A stretch of DNA of 64,000 nucleotides from Streptomyces xanthochromogenes (GTDB lineage: Bacteria > Actinomycetota > Actinomycetes > Streptomycetales > Streptomycetaceae), in contig NZ_BMUZ01000010.1 in assembly GCF_014650455.1 (NCBI RefSeq), positions 186,001 to 250,000 on the forward strand, read 5' to 3'. Below, one piece after another: positions 24,175-32,670 of the stretch. Below the pieces are notes generated by a model. The model worked only from the letters and a program-made list of their open reading frames with translations. It did no database searches and was not told the DNA's origin. The stretch's first letter is position 1. Each line of letters starts with the position of its first letter. A program made the translations under genes and the position numbers.

Positions 24175-25488
24175 TCATGACTCCAGGAGCCGCTGGCCCA
24201 CGTACTCGCCGGCCCGCGGGCCCCCCGGCACCGCGAACAGGCCGCTCGCCTCGTGCCGCAGGAACGCGGAGAGCGCGTCCCCCCGGTCGAGCTTGCGCTG
24301 CACCGGTACGAAGCCCTTGAGCGGGTCGGCCTGCCAGGCGACGAAGAGCAGGCCCGCGTCCGGGGTGCCGTCCGCCGCGATGCCGTCGTGGAAGGAGAAC
24401 GCGCGCCGCAGCATGGCCGCGCCGCCGTTCTGTTCGGGGGCGGCGATGCGGGCGTGGGCGTTGAGCGCGATGACCGGCTTGCCGTCCGGGCCGAACTTGT
24501 CGAGCTGCAACTTCGTCGTTTCGGTACCGCCCGAAAGAGGTGCGCCATTCGACTTCCTGCGGCCGACGGCCTGTTCCTGTTCGGTCAGCGGCAGCTTCTC
24601 CCAGGTGTCGAGCAGCATCCGGATGCGTCGCACGACCGCGTACGAGCCGCCCGCCATCCAGGCCGGCTGCGCGGTGTCGGGGACGAAGATGCGTTCGTCG
24701 AAGTCGGGGTCGGCGGGCTTGGGGTTGTTGGTGCCGTCGATCTGGCCCATCAGATTGCGGGCGGTCATGGGCTTCGCGGTGGCGCCCGGGGTGCGGTTGA
24801 AGCCGTTCATCTGCCAGCGCACCGTGGCCGCCGCCCCGGCGTCGTGCTGGATCGCGCGCAGTGCGTGGAAGGCGACCAGAGCGTCATCGGCGCCGATCTG
24901 CACCCACAGGTCGCCGTTCGAGCGCCTCGCGTCGAGCTGGTCGGAGGAGAAGTCGGGCAGCGGGTCCAGCTGGGCGGGGCGCCGGTCGGTCAGCTGCGTA
25001 CGGTCGAAGAAGCTGTGGCCGAAGCCGAAGGTGACGGTGAGCGAGGAGGGACCGGCATCCAGGGCGACGCCCGTGTCGGCGCTGCCCGAGGGTTCGCCCG
25101 CCATCAGCGCTCGGGCCGTGGTCGACCAGCGCCGCATCAGGGCGGCGGCCTCCTTGCGCCCGGCACCCGGGGCCAGGTCGAAGGCGATCAGATGGCCGGT
25201 GGACTGAAGCGGAGTGCTGATCCCCGCTTGATGTTTCCCGTGAAACATCACCTCCGTGGAACCGACCGATGCCAACGGGCTGGTGTCGTCCGGGCCTTCG
25301 ACGGCCGCGTAGGCGGCGGCCCCGCCTGCCGCGCCGAGTGCCAGACCGCCCACGCCGACCGCGCCCACGGTGCCGAGCAGCTTGCGCCGGGAGATATCGA
25401 GGCCGGGCCCGGCGGAGGGGGTCCCGGTCCGCACGGTGTTCCCGGTGTTCCCGGTGTTGCCGTTCGCGGCGTTCTTGGTCTCGCTCAT
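24175..25488 (-). CDS. dtpA: Tat-exported DyP-type haem peroxidase (DtpA-like)
   Basis: A 437-residue protein. SRRKLLGTVGAVGVGG (residues 33-48) is a Tat signal with twin Arg at 34-35, preceded by an NTG-repeat linker. The DyP signature GxxDG appears as GQIDGTNNP. The family oxidises dyes and small molecules with H2O2. In S. lividans, DtpA is encoded with Sco and ECuC and is needed to mature the copper radical oxidase GlxA; the gene neighbours here are the same, which supports the name. It could also be described as EfeB-like. The coding sequence holds a one-mismatch parS. Confidence 0.92.
   Translation of the reverse strand: MSETKNAANGNTGNTGNTVRTGTPSAGPGLDISRRKLLGTVGAVGVGGLALGAAGGAAAYAAVEGPDDTSPLASVGSTEVMFHGKHQAGISTPLQSTGHLIAFDLAPGAGRKEAAALMRRWSTTARALMAGEPSGSADTGVALDAGPSSLTVTFGFGHSFFDRTQLTDRRPAQLDPLPDFSSDQLDARRSNGDLWVQIGADDALVAFHALRAIQHDAGAAATVRWQMNGFNRTPGATAKPMTARNLMGQIDGTNNPKPADPDFDERIFVPDTAQPAWMAGGSYAVVRRIRMLLDTWEKLPLTEQEQAVGRRKSNGAPLSGGTETTKLQLDKFGPDGKPVIALNAHARIAAPEQNGGAAMLRRAFSFHDGIAADGTPDAGLLFVAWQADPLKGFVPVQRKLDRGDALSAFLRHEASGLFAVPGGPRAGEYVGQRLLES
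25233..25246. other. parS: Variant parS site within dtpA
   Basis: GTTTCCCGTGAAAC differs from the parS consensus at one base (A to C at position 6). It is flanked by AT...AT, so the palindrome arms extend (GATGTTTCCC / GTGAAACATC). Streptomyces chromosomes carry parS both between and inside genes near oriC. Confidence 0.65.
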
Positions 25489-25520
25489 ATCAGTTCAACG
25501 TCTCGCTCATGTCAGTCGAC

Positions 25521-27443
25521 TCAGCCGATCTTGACGTTCTTGTCCACGGTGGTCTCGTCGATCTCGGAGGTGCGTACGGTCACCGAGATCTGCCAGTCGC
25601 CCGCCATGGGGATCTGGACACCGCTCGCGCTCCAGTGTCCGGTGGTGACGTGGTCGGGCACGACGGGCAGCGGGCCGACCGACTTCGCGGCGAGGGTGAA
25701 GGCGACCTTCACCTCGGGGGCGTCCTTGGGCTTGCCCGCCGGGTCCTGCAGGTAGACGTGCAGGTCGTTGGCGCCGGTGCGGCCGGGGTCGAGGGTGAGC
25801 TCGACGGTGCCCTTGCCGTTCTGGCCGCCGGTGTCGAACGGCAGCCGGATGTCGACGGGCCGGTCGGCGACGGCGACCTGCGACCCGGCCTTCGCCCGGT
25901 CCACGGCCTGCTGGGTGCGGGCGGGTTCGGTCTGGGTCAGCACGGTGGTGACGGCGAGCAGCACCACGGCGATGCCGGCCTCGGCGAGCACGGTGCGGCG
26001 CAGCCCCGTGCGCTCGGGGTCGGCATCGCGGATGCGCTTCTCGCGGGCGGTGCTCATCGCGGCCCGCTGGCGCGCGAGTTGGGCCGCCCGCTTGGTGTCG
26101 TTTCCGTCGTCCGGCACGGTGACCGGCTCCGGCTCGGGTTCGCCGGCGCGCTGCTCGACGATGGAGGCGGCCTCGGCCTCCGGGGCCGTGTGCTCGGACA
26201 GGCGCGCGGTCCAGCGGCGCGATACCGAGGCGGTGGCGACGAGGACGGCGACCAGGGCGACCTTGACGAGCAGCAGCTGCCCGTAGGCGGTGTCGACCAG
26301 GGCCGACCAGGTGCCGACCTGGCGCCAGGACTGGTAGACGCCGGTCGCGGCGAGGACGGCCACGCTCCAGAACGCGATGCGCGAGAAGCGGAGGACGGCC
26401 GCGCGTTCGATGCCGGGGGCGCGGAAGAGGACGACGAGCAGGGTGGTGAGTCCCCCGAGCCAGGTCGCCACGGCCAGCAGGTGCAGGACGTCGACGGGCA
26501 TGGCGATGCCGGGCTGCAGACCCGTCGAGGCGTGCTCGGCGAGCGCCCAGGTGGCCGCGAGTCCGGCGGCGACGACGGTGCCGCCGATGGCCAGGCCGAA
26601 GGTGAGGTCCTTCTTCTCGGCCTCATCCTCGCGCTTGGCGTACGCGCCGAACAGGACGGAGACGAACAGCGCGGCGGCGCCGAGCAGCAGCAGCCGGGAG
26701 ATGAGCGCGGCGCCCGGCTTGGTCTCCAGGACGGCCCGCAGCCCGTTCAGGTCGAAGGCGTCGGAGAGTTTCCCGGAGCCCGTGTAGGGGGTGCGGAGCA
26801 GCAGCATCGCGAGGGTGGCCGCGGTCATGGTGAGCCAGCCGCCGACGACGACGCGCTGTACCGGGCCGACCGTGGCGCCGCGCCGCCAGCAGGCGAGCAC
26901 GAAGGCCGCGCCGCCGGTGAGCAGCACGAAGCCGGCGTAGGCCGCGTACCGCGCGATGCCGTACAGGACGCCGACGAGGCCGCCGCCCACCTCCTGGCTG
27001 GGGACGACCGCGGCGGTCGCGGAGGGGGCGCCGATGGAGAAGGTGAAGGCGCCGGAGACGGGGTGGCTGTCGGCGGAGATCGCCTGCCAGGCCACGGTGT
27101 AGGTGCCGTTGGGGATGCCGGTGCGCAGCCGGACGCCGTACTTGACGATGTCCCCGCTGCACAGGTTGACGAGTTCGGCGGTGTCGGAGCGCTTGCCGGT
27201 GGGGTCGAGGACGCGGATGGAGTTGGCGTCCAGGGCGACGCCCTCGGAGAAGGTGAGGGCGACCTGGGCGGGGGCGGTCGCGACCACCGCCCCGTCCTTC
27301 GGGTCGCTGCCGGTCAGTGCGGCGTGCGCGGACGCGGGCACGGCGCCCGCGAGGAGCGCGCCGAGCAGCGCCACCGTGACGAGGAGCAGCCGGGTCAGGC
27401 TGCGGCGCGTCGGGGTGCGAAGGGGTGGGGCGGTGGCCGTCAT
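25521..27443 (-). CDS. CopC-CopD fusion copper protein
   Basis: A 640-residue protein. Residues 1-40 are a signal peptide ending at ASAHA; the His just after it is the usual N-terminal copper ligand of CopC. Residues 40-130 form the CopC domain (ISADSHPVSGAFTFS). Then come eight or nine membrane helices of the CopD type. A cytosolic charged stretch (about 415-490) and a last extracellular beta domain (about 540-640; LPFDTGGQNGKGTVELTLDP) follow. The family binds and imports or delivers copper. It lies between dtpA (32 bp) and the PCuAC gene (28 bp). Confidence 0.9.
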   Translation of the reverse strand: MTATAPPLRTPTRRSLTRLLLVTVALLGALLAGAVPASAHAALTGSDPKDGAVVATAPAQVALTFSEGVALDANSIRVLDPTGKRSDTAELVNLCSGDIVKYGVRLRTGIPNGTYTVAWQAISADSHPVSGAFTFSIGAPSATAAVVPSQEVGGGLVGVLYGIARYAAYAGFVLLTGGAAFVLACWRRGATVGPVQRVVVGGWLTMTAATLAMLLLRTPYTGSGKLSDAFDLNGLRAVLETKPGAALISRLLLLGAAALFVSVLFGAYAKREDEAEKKDLTFGLAIGGTVVAAGLAATWALAEHASTGLQPGIAMPVDVLHLLAVATWLGGLTTLLVVLFRAPGIERAAVLRFSRIAFWSVAVLAATGVYQSWRQVGTWSALVDTAYGQLLLVKVALVAVLVATASVSRRWTARLSEHTAPEAEAASIVEQRAGEPEPEPVTVPDDGNDTKRAAQLARQRAAMSTAREKRIRDADPERTGLRRTVLAEAGIAVVLLAVTTVLTQTEPARTQQAVDRAKAGSQVAVADRPVDIRLPFDTGGQNGKGTVELTLDPGRTGANDLHVYLQDPAGKPKDAPEVKVAFTLAAKSVGPLPVVPDHVTTGHWSASGVQIPMAGDWQISVTVRTSEIDETTVDKNVKIG

Positions 27444-27471
27444 GTCAGTCCCTCAAGTCCCTCTGGATGCC

Positions 27472-27942
27472 TCAGTGGTGCTTCGGGTTGTAGGTCGCTT
27501 CCTTGACCGGCAGGTCGACCTTGACCGGGTCGGCCTTCTCGAAGTGCAGCTCGACGGTGACCTTCTCGCCCGGCTTCGGCTTCGTCTTGAGACCCATGAA
27601 CATGATGTGGCTGCCGCCGCGCTCCAGGTCCAGCTCGCCGCCTGCGGGGATGTCGAAGGACTTCACCTCCTGCATCTTCTGGTTCTTCGTCTCGTGGATG
27701 GTGATGTCGTCCGACAGGTCGCTGGTGACCTTGGTGAGCTTGTCGGCGGTCTTGCTGTCGTTCTTGACGACGAGGAAGCCGCCGGCCATGTCGCTGGTCG
27801 GCTGCGGCATGAACGCGTCGCTCACCTGGAGCTTCGGCTTGGCATCCGCGCTGTCGGAGCAGCCCGCGAGGGCCAGCCCGGCGGACAGGGCTATGACGGC
27901 TGCGACGGCGGGACGGACGGTGCGGGTGGTGCGGCGGTTCAC
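27472..27942 (-). CDS. PCuAC-type copper chaperone lipoprotein (ECuC)
   Basis: A 156-residue lipoprotein with lipobox LALAGC (Cys at 28). The Cu(I)-binding Met/His set of the PCuAC (DUF461) family is present: DAFMPQPTSDMAGGF, ITIHET and SHIMFMGL. The S. lividans orthologue, called ECuC, binds extracellular copper and passes it to Sco. GTG 27942 shares bases with the sco stop (GTGA), so synthesis of the two chaperones is coupled. Confidence 0.9.
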   Translation of the reverse strand: MNRRTTRTVRPAVAAVIALSAGLALAGCSDSADAKPKLQVSDAFMPQPTSDMAGGFLVVKNDSKTADKLTKVTSDLSDDITIHETKNQKMQEVKSFDIPAGGELDLERGGSHIMFMGLKTKPKPGEKVTVELHFEKADPVKVDLPVKEATYNPKHH

Positions 27943-28598
27943 GGGTTCTCCCCCTTGATGATCTTCGGCAGGTCCTTGGTGTAGTCGGCGACGGTGGCGT
28001 CCTCGCCGTACAGGACGTAGCCCTGGTCGGTCTTGGGGGAGAAGGCGATGACCTGGGCCCCGTGCATCGAGACGACCTTGCCGTCCTTGTCCTTGGTGGC
28101 CGGGTCGATGCCGATGCCGATCGAGCGGGCGCCCTTCTGGATGGTGGCGAAGTCGCCGGTCAGGCCGATGAAGGACGGGTCCTGGCCCTTGAGCCACTTG
28201 CCGAGCGAGGCGGGGGTGTCCCGGTCGGGGTCGGTCGTCACGAAGACGACCTGGAGCTTGTCCTGGTCGGCCTTGGGCAGCGACTTCTTGGCGACGGCGA
28301 TGTTGCCCATGGTGAGCGGGCAGACGTCGGGGCAGTTGGTGTAGCCGAAGTAGATGAGCGTCGGCTTGCCCTTGGTCTCGGCGCGGAAGTCGAACTTCTT
28401 GCCGCCTGTGTCGGTGAGGACGAAGTCGGGCTTGGTGAACGGCCGGTCGAGCAGCGTCGCGGCCTGGGTCTTCGCCGAGGCGGAGACGTCGGCGACAGGG
28501 CGGTCGGAGCCGCTGTCGCCGCTGCCGCCGCACGCGGTCAGGGTGAGCGCCGCCGCCGCAGCCAGAGCTGCGGCGGTCAGCGCGGTCTTGGTGCGCAT
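27939..28598 (-). CDS. sco: Sco (SCO1/SenC) copper metallochaperone
   Basis: A 219-residue lipoprotein with lipobox LTLTACGG. The thioredoxin-like fold carries the Cu site CPDVC (in FGYTNCPDVCPLT) and a downstream His (VSMHGAQV). The family inserts copper into the CuA site of cytochrome c oxidase; in S. lividans Sco also supplies copper for development. Coupled to the PCuAC gene, 53 bp after ycnI. Confidence 0.93.
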   Translation of the reverse strand: MRTKTALTAAALAAAAALTLTACGGSGDSGSDRPVADVSASAKTQAATLLDRPFTKPDFVLTDTGGKKFDFRAETKGKPTLIYFGYTNCPDVCPLTMGNIAVAKKSLPKADQDKLQVVFVTTDPDRDTPASLGKWLKGQDPSFIGLTGDFATIQKGARSIGIGIDPATKDKDGKVVSMHGAQVIAFSPKTDQGYVLYGEDATVADYTKDLPKIIKGENP

Positions 28599-28651
28599 GG
28601 GGTGATTTTCCGGTCTTTTCCGGTGGATGGGGTGCAGGTGCGGGGCGCGCG

Positions 28652-29383
28652 TTACGCGGAGCGGCGGCGTCCGGCGAACACGCCGAAGGCCACTCCGGCG
28701 ACGCCGACGACGATGCCCACGACGGCCAGGACCCGGGCGGTGGTGTCGGTGTCCGAGGAGGACGAGGACGAGGCCTGAGCCTTCTGGCCGGCCGCGCTCT
28801 TGTTGTCGGCGGCGGGAGCCGCGTCGTCGTCACCGCCGGCCGCGGCGGCCGTCAGCTGCAGGGTGGGGGCCGGGTTGGCGGGCTCCGCCGCGCCCTTCTT
28901 GGTCTCCTCGATCCAGCGCACGACCTCGTTGTTGTCGTACGTCTGCAGCGCCTTGAAGACGAGCTGGTCGGTGTCCGTGGGCAGCGAGCCGATGGACAGC
29001 GGGAACTTCTGGAACTGACCGGACTCGATCGTCCCGCCGCTCCAGGTCACCTTGGTCACGGCCTCGTTGATCTGCTTGCCGTGCACGGTCAGCGGCTTGT
29101 CCAGCTTGGACTTGGTGACCTCGACGTTCCAGCCCGGCACCGGCTGCGGCATGACGGACGCCAGCGGGTGGTCGGTCGGGAAGTTGACCTCGACCTTGAC
29201 CGTCTTGGCGTTGTCGCGCTCGTTGGGCACCTTGAAGTCGACGACGGCGTAACCGCCCTTGGCGGCCGCTCCCTCGGGCTGCACGGTGACGTGGGCGAAG
29301 GCCGTTCCCGAGAGCAGCAGGACGGACCCGGCGGCGACGGAACCGACGACGGCGATACGGGTGCGCGAACGGGCAGCGTTCAT
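28652..29383 (-). CDS. YcnI-like (DUF1775) copper-binding protein
   Basis: A 243-residue protein. The signal peptide ends at GTAFA, so the mature chain starts with His (HVTVQPEGA), the copper ligand of YcnI. The DUF1775 beta-sandwich covers about residues 31-155. A low-complexity Asp/Ala/Ser linker (about 190-215) leads to one C-terminal membrane helix followed by RRRS. It is the second gene of the copper operon. Confidence 0.9.
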   Translation of the reverse strand: MNAARSRTRIAVVGSVAAGSVLLLSGTAFAHVTVQPEGAAAKGGYAVVDFKVPNERDNAKTVKVEVNFPTDHPLASVMPQPVPGWNVEVTKSKLDKPLTVHGKQINEAVTKVTWSGGTIESGQFQKFPLSIGSLPTDTDQLVFKALQTYDNNEVVRWIEETKKGAAEPANPAPTLQLTAAAAGGDDDAAPAADNKSAAGQKAQASSSSSSDTDTTARVLAVVGIVVGVAGVAFGVFAGRRRSA

Positions 29384-29489
29384 GGCAGAGACACTCCAGT
29401 GAGCAGGAAGGGTGGGGACGTCCACCGCGCACGGGTGCACGGGGACCCGCGACACCACTCCTGCGGTACGTGAGGGGAGTGGGCCGCGT

Positions 29490-30332
29490 TCAGGCTGCGA
29501 GGGCGTACGCCGGGGGCGGCCCGCGCCTGATCACCGAGTGCTGAAGTGCCGCCCCGGGCAGCGGAAGCGCCGCGCGGGTCTCAACGACGGCGGCGCGCGG
29601 GCGCCGGCCCGCGTCCGCGAGGAGCCCGGCGCACAGGGCCGTCGCGAAGGACAGGGCCCGGCGCAGGGTGCGTACGGAGGCGGTCTCGGCCGCGGCCGTG
29701 ACGGACTCGGCGGCCAGCCGTACCGCCCCGAACAGGGCGACCTCGCCGCGCCGCAGCAGCCATCCGGTGGCGAGCGCCGCGAGCAGGTGGCAGAGCAGCA
29801 TGGGCAGGGTCGGCAGCAGCGAGGCGGCGAGCGACGCGGAGCCGGTGCCGGAGCCGGTCGGGACCGGCATCATCCCGGCCATGTGGGACATGCCGGGCAT
29901 CGCGGCGTGGCCCGCGACCCGGGTCGGGTCGATGCCCGCGTCCGTGACGATGCGCTGCGCGTCCGCCGCGCTGAGCGGGGCCGCGCCGTTCCCGCAGATC
30001 AGCTTCGCGGCGAACCGGACCACTGGGAGGTCCCCGGTGGAGCCGGTGCCGGCGGCGGGTGCCGTGTGCTGGCCGACGCCGAAGAGCGTGTGGAGGCCGA
30101 GCTGTCCGGCCGCGAGGGCGCCCGCGATGGGCGCGAGCGAGCGCTCGCGTCCGGCGAGCGGCGCCACGACCGCGAAGACCCCGAGGAACCCGGCGAGCAG
30201 CGTCCACCACGGGACGCTCGCACAGGCCGCCATGACGTGTCCCATCGCGGACAGCACGACGCAGACCGCGGCGAACACCGCGGCCCGGAGCAGCCGGAGA
30301 CCGGCGCCTGCTGGGGCGTGGGGGGTAGACAT
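29490..30332 (-). CDS. Membrane protein with Met/His-rich loop (copper operon)
   Basis: A 280-residue protein with about five hydrophobic segments. The loop between the third and fourth segments contains AGHAAMPGMSHMAGMMP, five Met and two His in 17 residues, which is a pattern typical of Cu(I) binding. I do not know a named family. It is first of the run ending at dtpA, all on one strand, so it most likely belongs to copper handling. Confidence 0.72.
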   Translation of the reverse strand: MSTPHAPAGAGLRLLRAAVFAAVCVVLSAMGHVMAACASVPWWTLLAGFLGVFAVVAPLAGRERSLAPIAGALAAGQLGLHTLFGVGQHTAPAAGTGSTGDLPVVRFAAKLICGNGAAPLSAADAQRIVTDAGIDPTRVAGHAAMPGMSHMAGMMPVPTGSGTGSASLAASLLPTLPMLLCHLLAALATGWLLRRGEVALFGAVRLAAESVTAAAETASVRTLRRALSFATALCAGLLADAGRRPRAAVVETRAALPLPGAALQHSVIRRGPPPAYALAA

Positions 30333-30581
30333 GGCGGGGCCATCATCGCACTGCGCTTACCCGCTCCATACGGCAGGTCCGGAAGGTCGTCTTTGATACC
30401 GGGCGGGGGTTCCGGCGAAGCGGAGGGGAGGCGTCCGGGGTGCTTTACACCGGCGTGAGGGGCGCGTACATCCGCCGAATGGGCGCCATCACGTCAAGAG
30501 GTGGCTTACCAGGGGGGAGTTGCGGCAATACTGCGCCCGTAGAGAGAAGGGCTTGTCGAGCCGCAGCCAGGAGGCTGGAGC

Positions 30582-31040
30582 ATGAGCATCTGGTGGTCTC
30601 TCCACTTGCGGCGCGAGGCCGCGAGCGTTCCGCTCGCCCGTCGCCTTCTGCTCGGCACCATGGAGACCGCGGGGGTCGATCCCGACATCTCCTACGATCT
30701 GTCGGTCGCCCTCAGCGAGGCGTGCGCCAACGCGGTCGAGCACGGCGGGGACCCGGTGTCGGGGAGCGCGTCGACGGCCTACCGCGTCACCGCCTACCTC
30801 GACGGCGAGAAGTGCCGCATCGAGGTCGCCGACTCGGGGCCGGGCTTTCCGGCGCGGCGCGGCCGGCGCCCCGCGCTCCCGGCCCGGACGGGCAGTCTGG
30901 CCGAACACGGCAGGGGGCTCGGCCTGATCGAACAGCTCGCCGACCACGTGCACTTCAGGAACCGGCCGGGCCGGGGCGCGGTGGTCAGCTTCGACAAGAT
31001 CCTCAAATGGCGCGAGGGCGCGCTGCTCAAGGTGTCCTGA
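30582..31040 (+). CDS. RsbW-like ATP-binding protein (anti-sigma/serine kinase type)
   Basis: A 152-residue single-domain HATPase_c_2 protein. SVALSEACANAVEHGGD is the N-box, IEVADSGPGFP the G1-box and HGRGLGLIEQLADHV the G2-box. Such proteins bind sigma factors or phosphorylate anti-anti-sigma factors on Ser. No sigma or STAS gene is adjacent; the PP2C-type gene at 32671 is nearby. The ribosome site AGGAGG is 7 bases before ATG 30582. The preceding 249-bp gap shows nothing else. Confidence 0.88.
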   Translation: MSIWWSLHLRREAASVPLARRLLLGTMETAGVDPDISYDLSVALSEACANAVEHGGDPVSGSASTAYRVTAYLDGEKCRIEVADSGPGFPARRGRRPALPARTGSLAEHGRGLGLIEQLADHVHFRNRPGRGAVVSFDKILKWREGALLKVS

Positions 31041-31101
31041 GCCGCGCGCCCCCGGCGCCGACGATCAAGCTGACCGATCAAGCCGGCCAACAAGAGGTGG
31101 A

Positions 31102-32571
31102 TCAGGCCTGCTTGACCTGGGCCATCCACGCCTCGACCTCGTCCGAGCGGCGCGGCAGCGCGGCGGAGAGGTTCTTGTTGCCGTCCTCGGTGACCAGGAT
31201 GTCGTCCTCGATCCGGACGCCGATGCCGCGGTACTCCTCGGGCACGGTCAGGTCGTCGGCCTGGAAGTAGAGACCGGGCTCGACGGTCAGGCACATGCCG
31301 GGCTCCAGGTCGCCTCCGACGTACGTCTCGGTGCGCGCGGCCGCGCAGTCGTGGACGTCCATGCCGAGCATGTGACCGGTGCCGTGCAGGGTCCAGCGGC
31401 GCTGCAGGCCGAGCTCCAGGACCTTGTCGACGTCCAGGTCGCCGAGCAGGCCCCACGAGACGAGCTTCTCGGCGAGGACGCGCTGGGCGGCGTCGTGGAA
31501 GTCGCGGTAGGCGGCGCCCGGCTTGACCGCGGCGATGCCGGCCTCCTGGGCCTCGTACACCGCGTCGTAGATCTTGCGCTGGAGCGGCGAGAAGGTGCCG
31601 TTGATCGGCAGGGTGCGGGTGATGTCGGCGGTGTAGAGCTCGTTGGTCTCCACGCCGGCGTCCAGGAGCAGCAGGTCGCCGGAGCGGACCTCGCCGTTGT
31701 TGCGCACCCAGTGCAGGGTGGTGGCGTGCGGTCCCGCGGCGCAGATCGAGCCGTAGCCGATGTCGTTGCCCTCGACGCGGGCGCGCAGGAAGAACGTTCC
31801 CTCGATGTAGCGCTCGCTGGTCGCCTCGGCCTTGTCGAGGACCTTGACGACGTCCTCGAAGCCGCGGGCGGTCGAGTCGCAGGCCTTCTGCAGCTCCGCG
31901 ATCTCGAACGCGTCCTTCACCAGGCGCGCCTCGGACAGGTACACGCGCAGCTCTTCGTCGCGCTCGGCGGTGACCTTGTCGGTGAGCGCGGCCTCGATGG
32001 CGGCGTCGTGACCCCGGACGTTGCGGACCGGACCGGTCGCCTCCGCGAGGGCGCCGGCCAGCTCGCGCACGTCTTGGGCGGGCAGCCCGAGCAGCTGCTC
32101 GGCCTCGGCCAGGGAGTGGCGGCGGCCGACCCACAGCTCGCCGGTGCCCGACAGCCAGAACTCGCCGTTCTCGCGGTTGGAGCGGGGCAGCAGGTAGAGC
32201 GTCGCCGCGTGCCCGTCGTCGGTGGGCTCCAGGACGAGGACGCCGTCCTCGGTCTGGTCACCGGTGAGGTACGCGTACTCGGTGGAGGCGCGGAAGCTGT
32301 ACTCGGTGTCGTTCGAGCGGGTCTTCAGGTTGCCCGCGGGGATCACCAGACGCTCGCCGGGGAAGCGCCGGGAGAGCGCGGCGCGGCGGTCGGCGGTGTG
32401 GCCGGCCTGCGCGATCGGCTCCAGGCCGCGCAGCTCGGTGTCGGCCCAGCCGGACTTCATGTTCTCGGCCAGCTCGTCGGAGACGCCCGGGTACAGGCCG
32501 TTCTTCCGCTGCTGGATCGGCTTCTCGTCGGTGGTCTCTTCCGGGATCTCCGGGGTGAGCTCCTCTGACAC
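31102..32571 (-). CDS. pepP: Xaa-Pro aminopeptidase (aminopeptidase P)
   Basis: A 489-residue M24 peptidase. Residues about 60-190 are the aminopeptidase P N-terminal domain (EYSFRASTEYAYLTGDQTED). The catalytic domain has the metal ligands in LLLDAGVETNELYTADITRT (two Asp), LHGTGHMLGMDVHD (His), LTVEPGLY (Glu) and RIEDDILVTEDG (Glu). It removes an N-terminal residue preceding Pro. GTG 32571 has AAGGAGC at proper spacing and is preferred to the ATG 36 bases upstream. Confidence 0.93.
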   Translation of the reverse strand: MSEELTPEIPEETTDEKPIQQRKNGLYPGVSDELAENMKSGWADTELRGLEPIAQAGHTADRRAALSRRFPGERLVIPAGNLKTRSNDTEYSFRASTEYAYLTGDQTEDGVLVLEPTDDGHAATLYLLPRSNRENGEFWLSGTGELWVGRRHSLAEAEQLLGLPAQDVRELAGALAEATGPVRNVRGHDAAIEAALTDKVTAERDEELRVYLSEARLVKDAFEIAELQKACDSTARGFEDVVKVLDKAEATSERYIEGTFFLRARVEGNDIGYGSICAAGPHATTLHWVRNNGEVRSGDLLLLDAGVETNELYTADITRTLPINGTFSPLQRKIYDAVYEAQEAGIAAVKPGAAYRDFHDAAQRVLAEKLVSWGLLGDLDVDKVLELGLQRRWTLHGTGHMLGMDVHDCAAARTETYVGGDLEPGMCLTVEPGLYFQADDLTVPEEYRGIGVRIEDDILVTEDGNKNLSAALPRRSDEVEAWMAQVKQA

Positions 32572-32670
32572 GTCTGCTCCTTGGTACGACACTGGGCCGC
32601 CTTCCATCGTACGGGCGTGCGGAAGGGGGTCCAGGGTCGTAGTGCCTCTTACCGCGGCCGGGGCCGGGCG

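Noticed and set aside
25540..25548. DnaA box TTGTCCACG in the copCD gene
   Set aside because: One mismatch and isolated in coding sequence; expected by chance at this degree of match.
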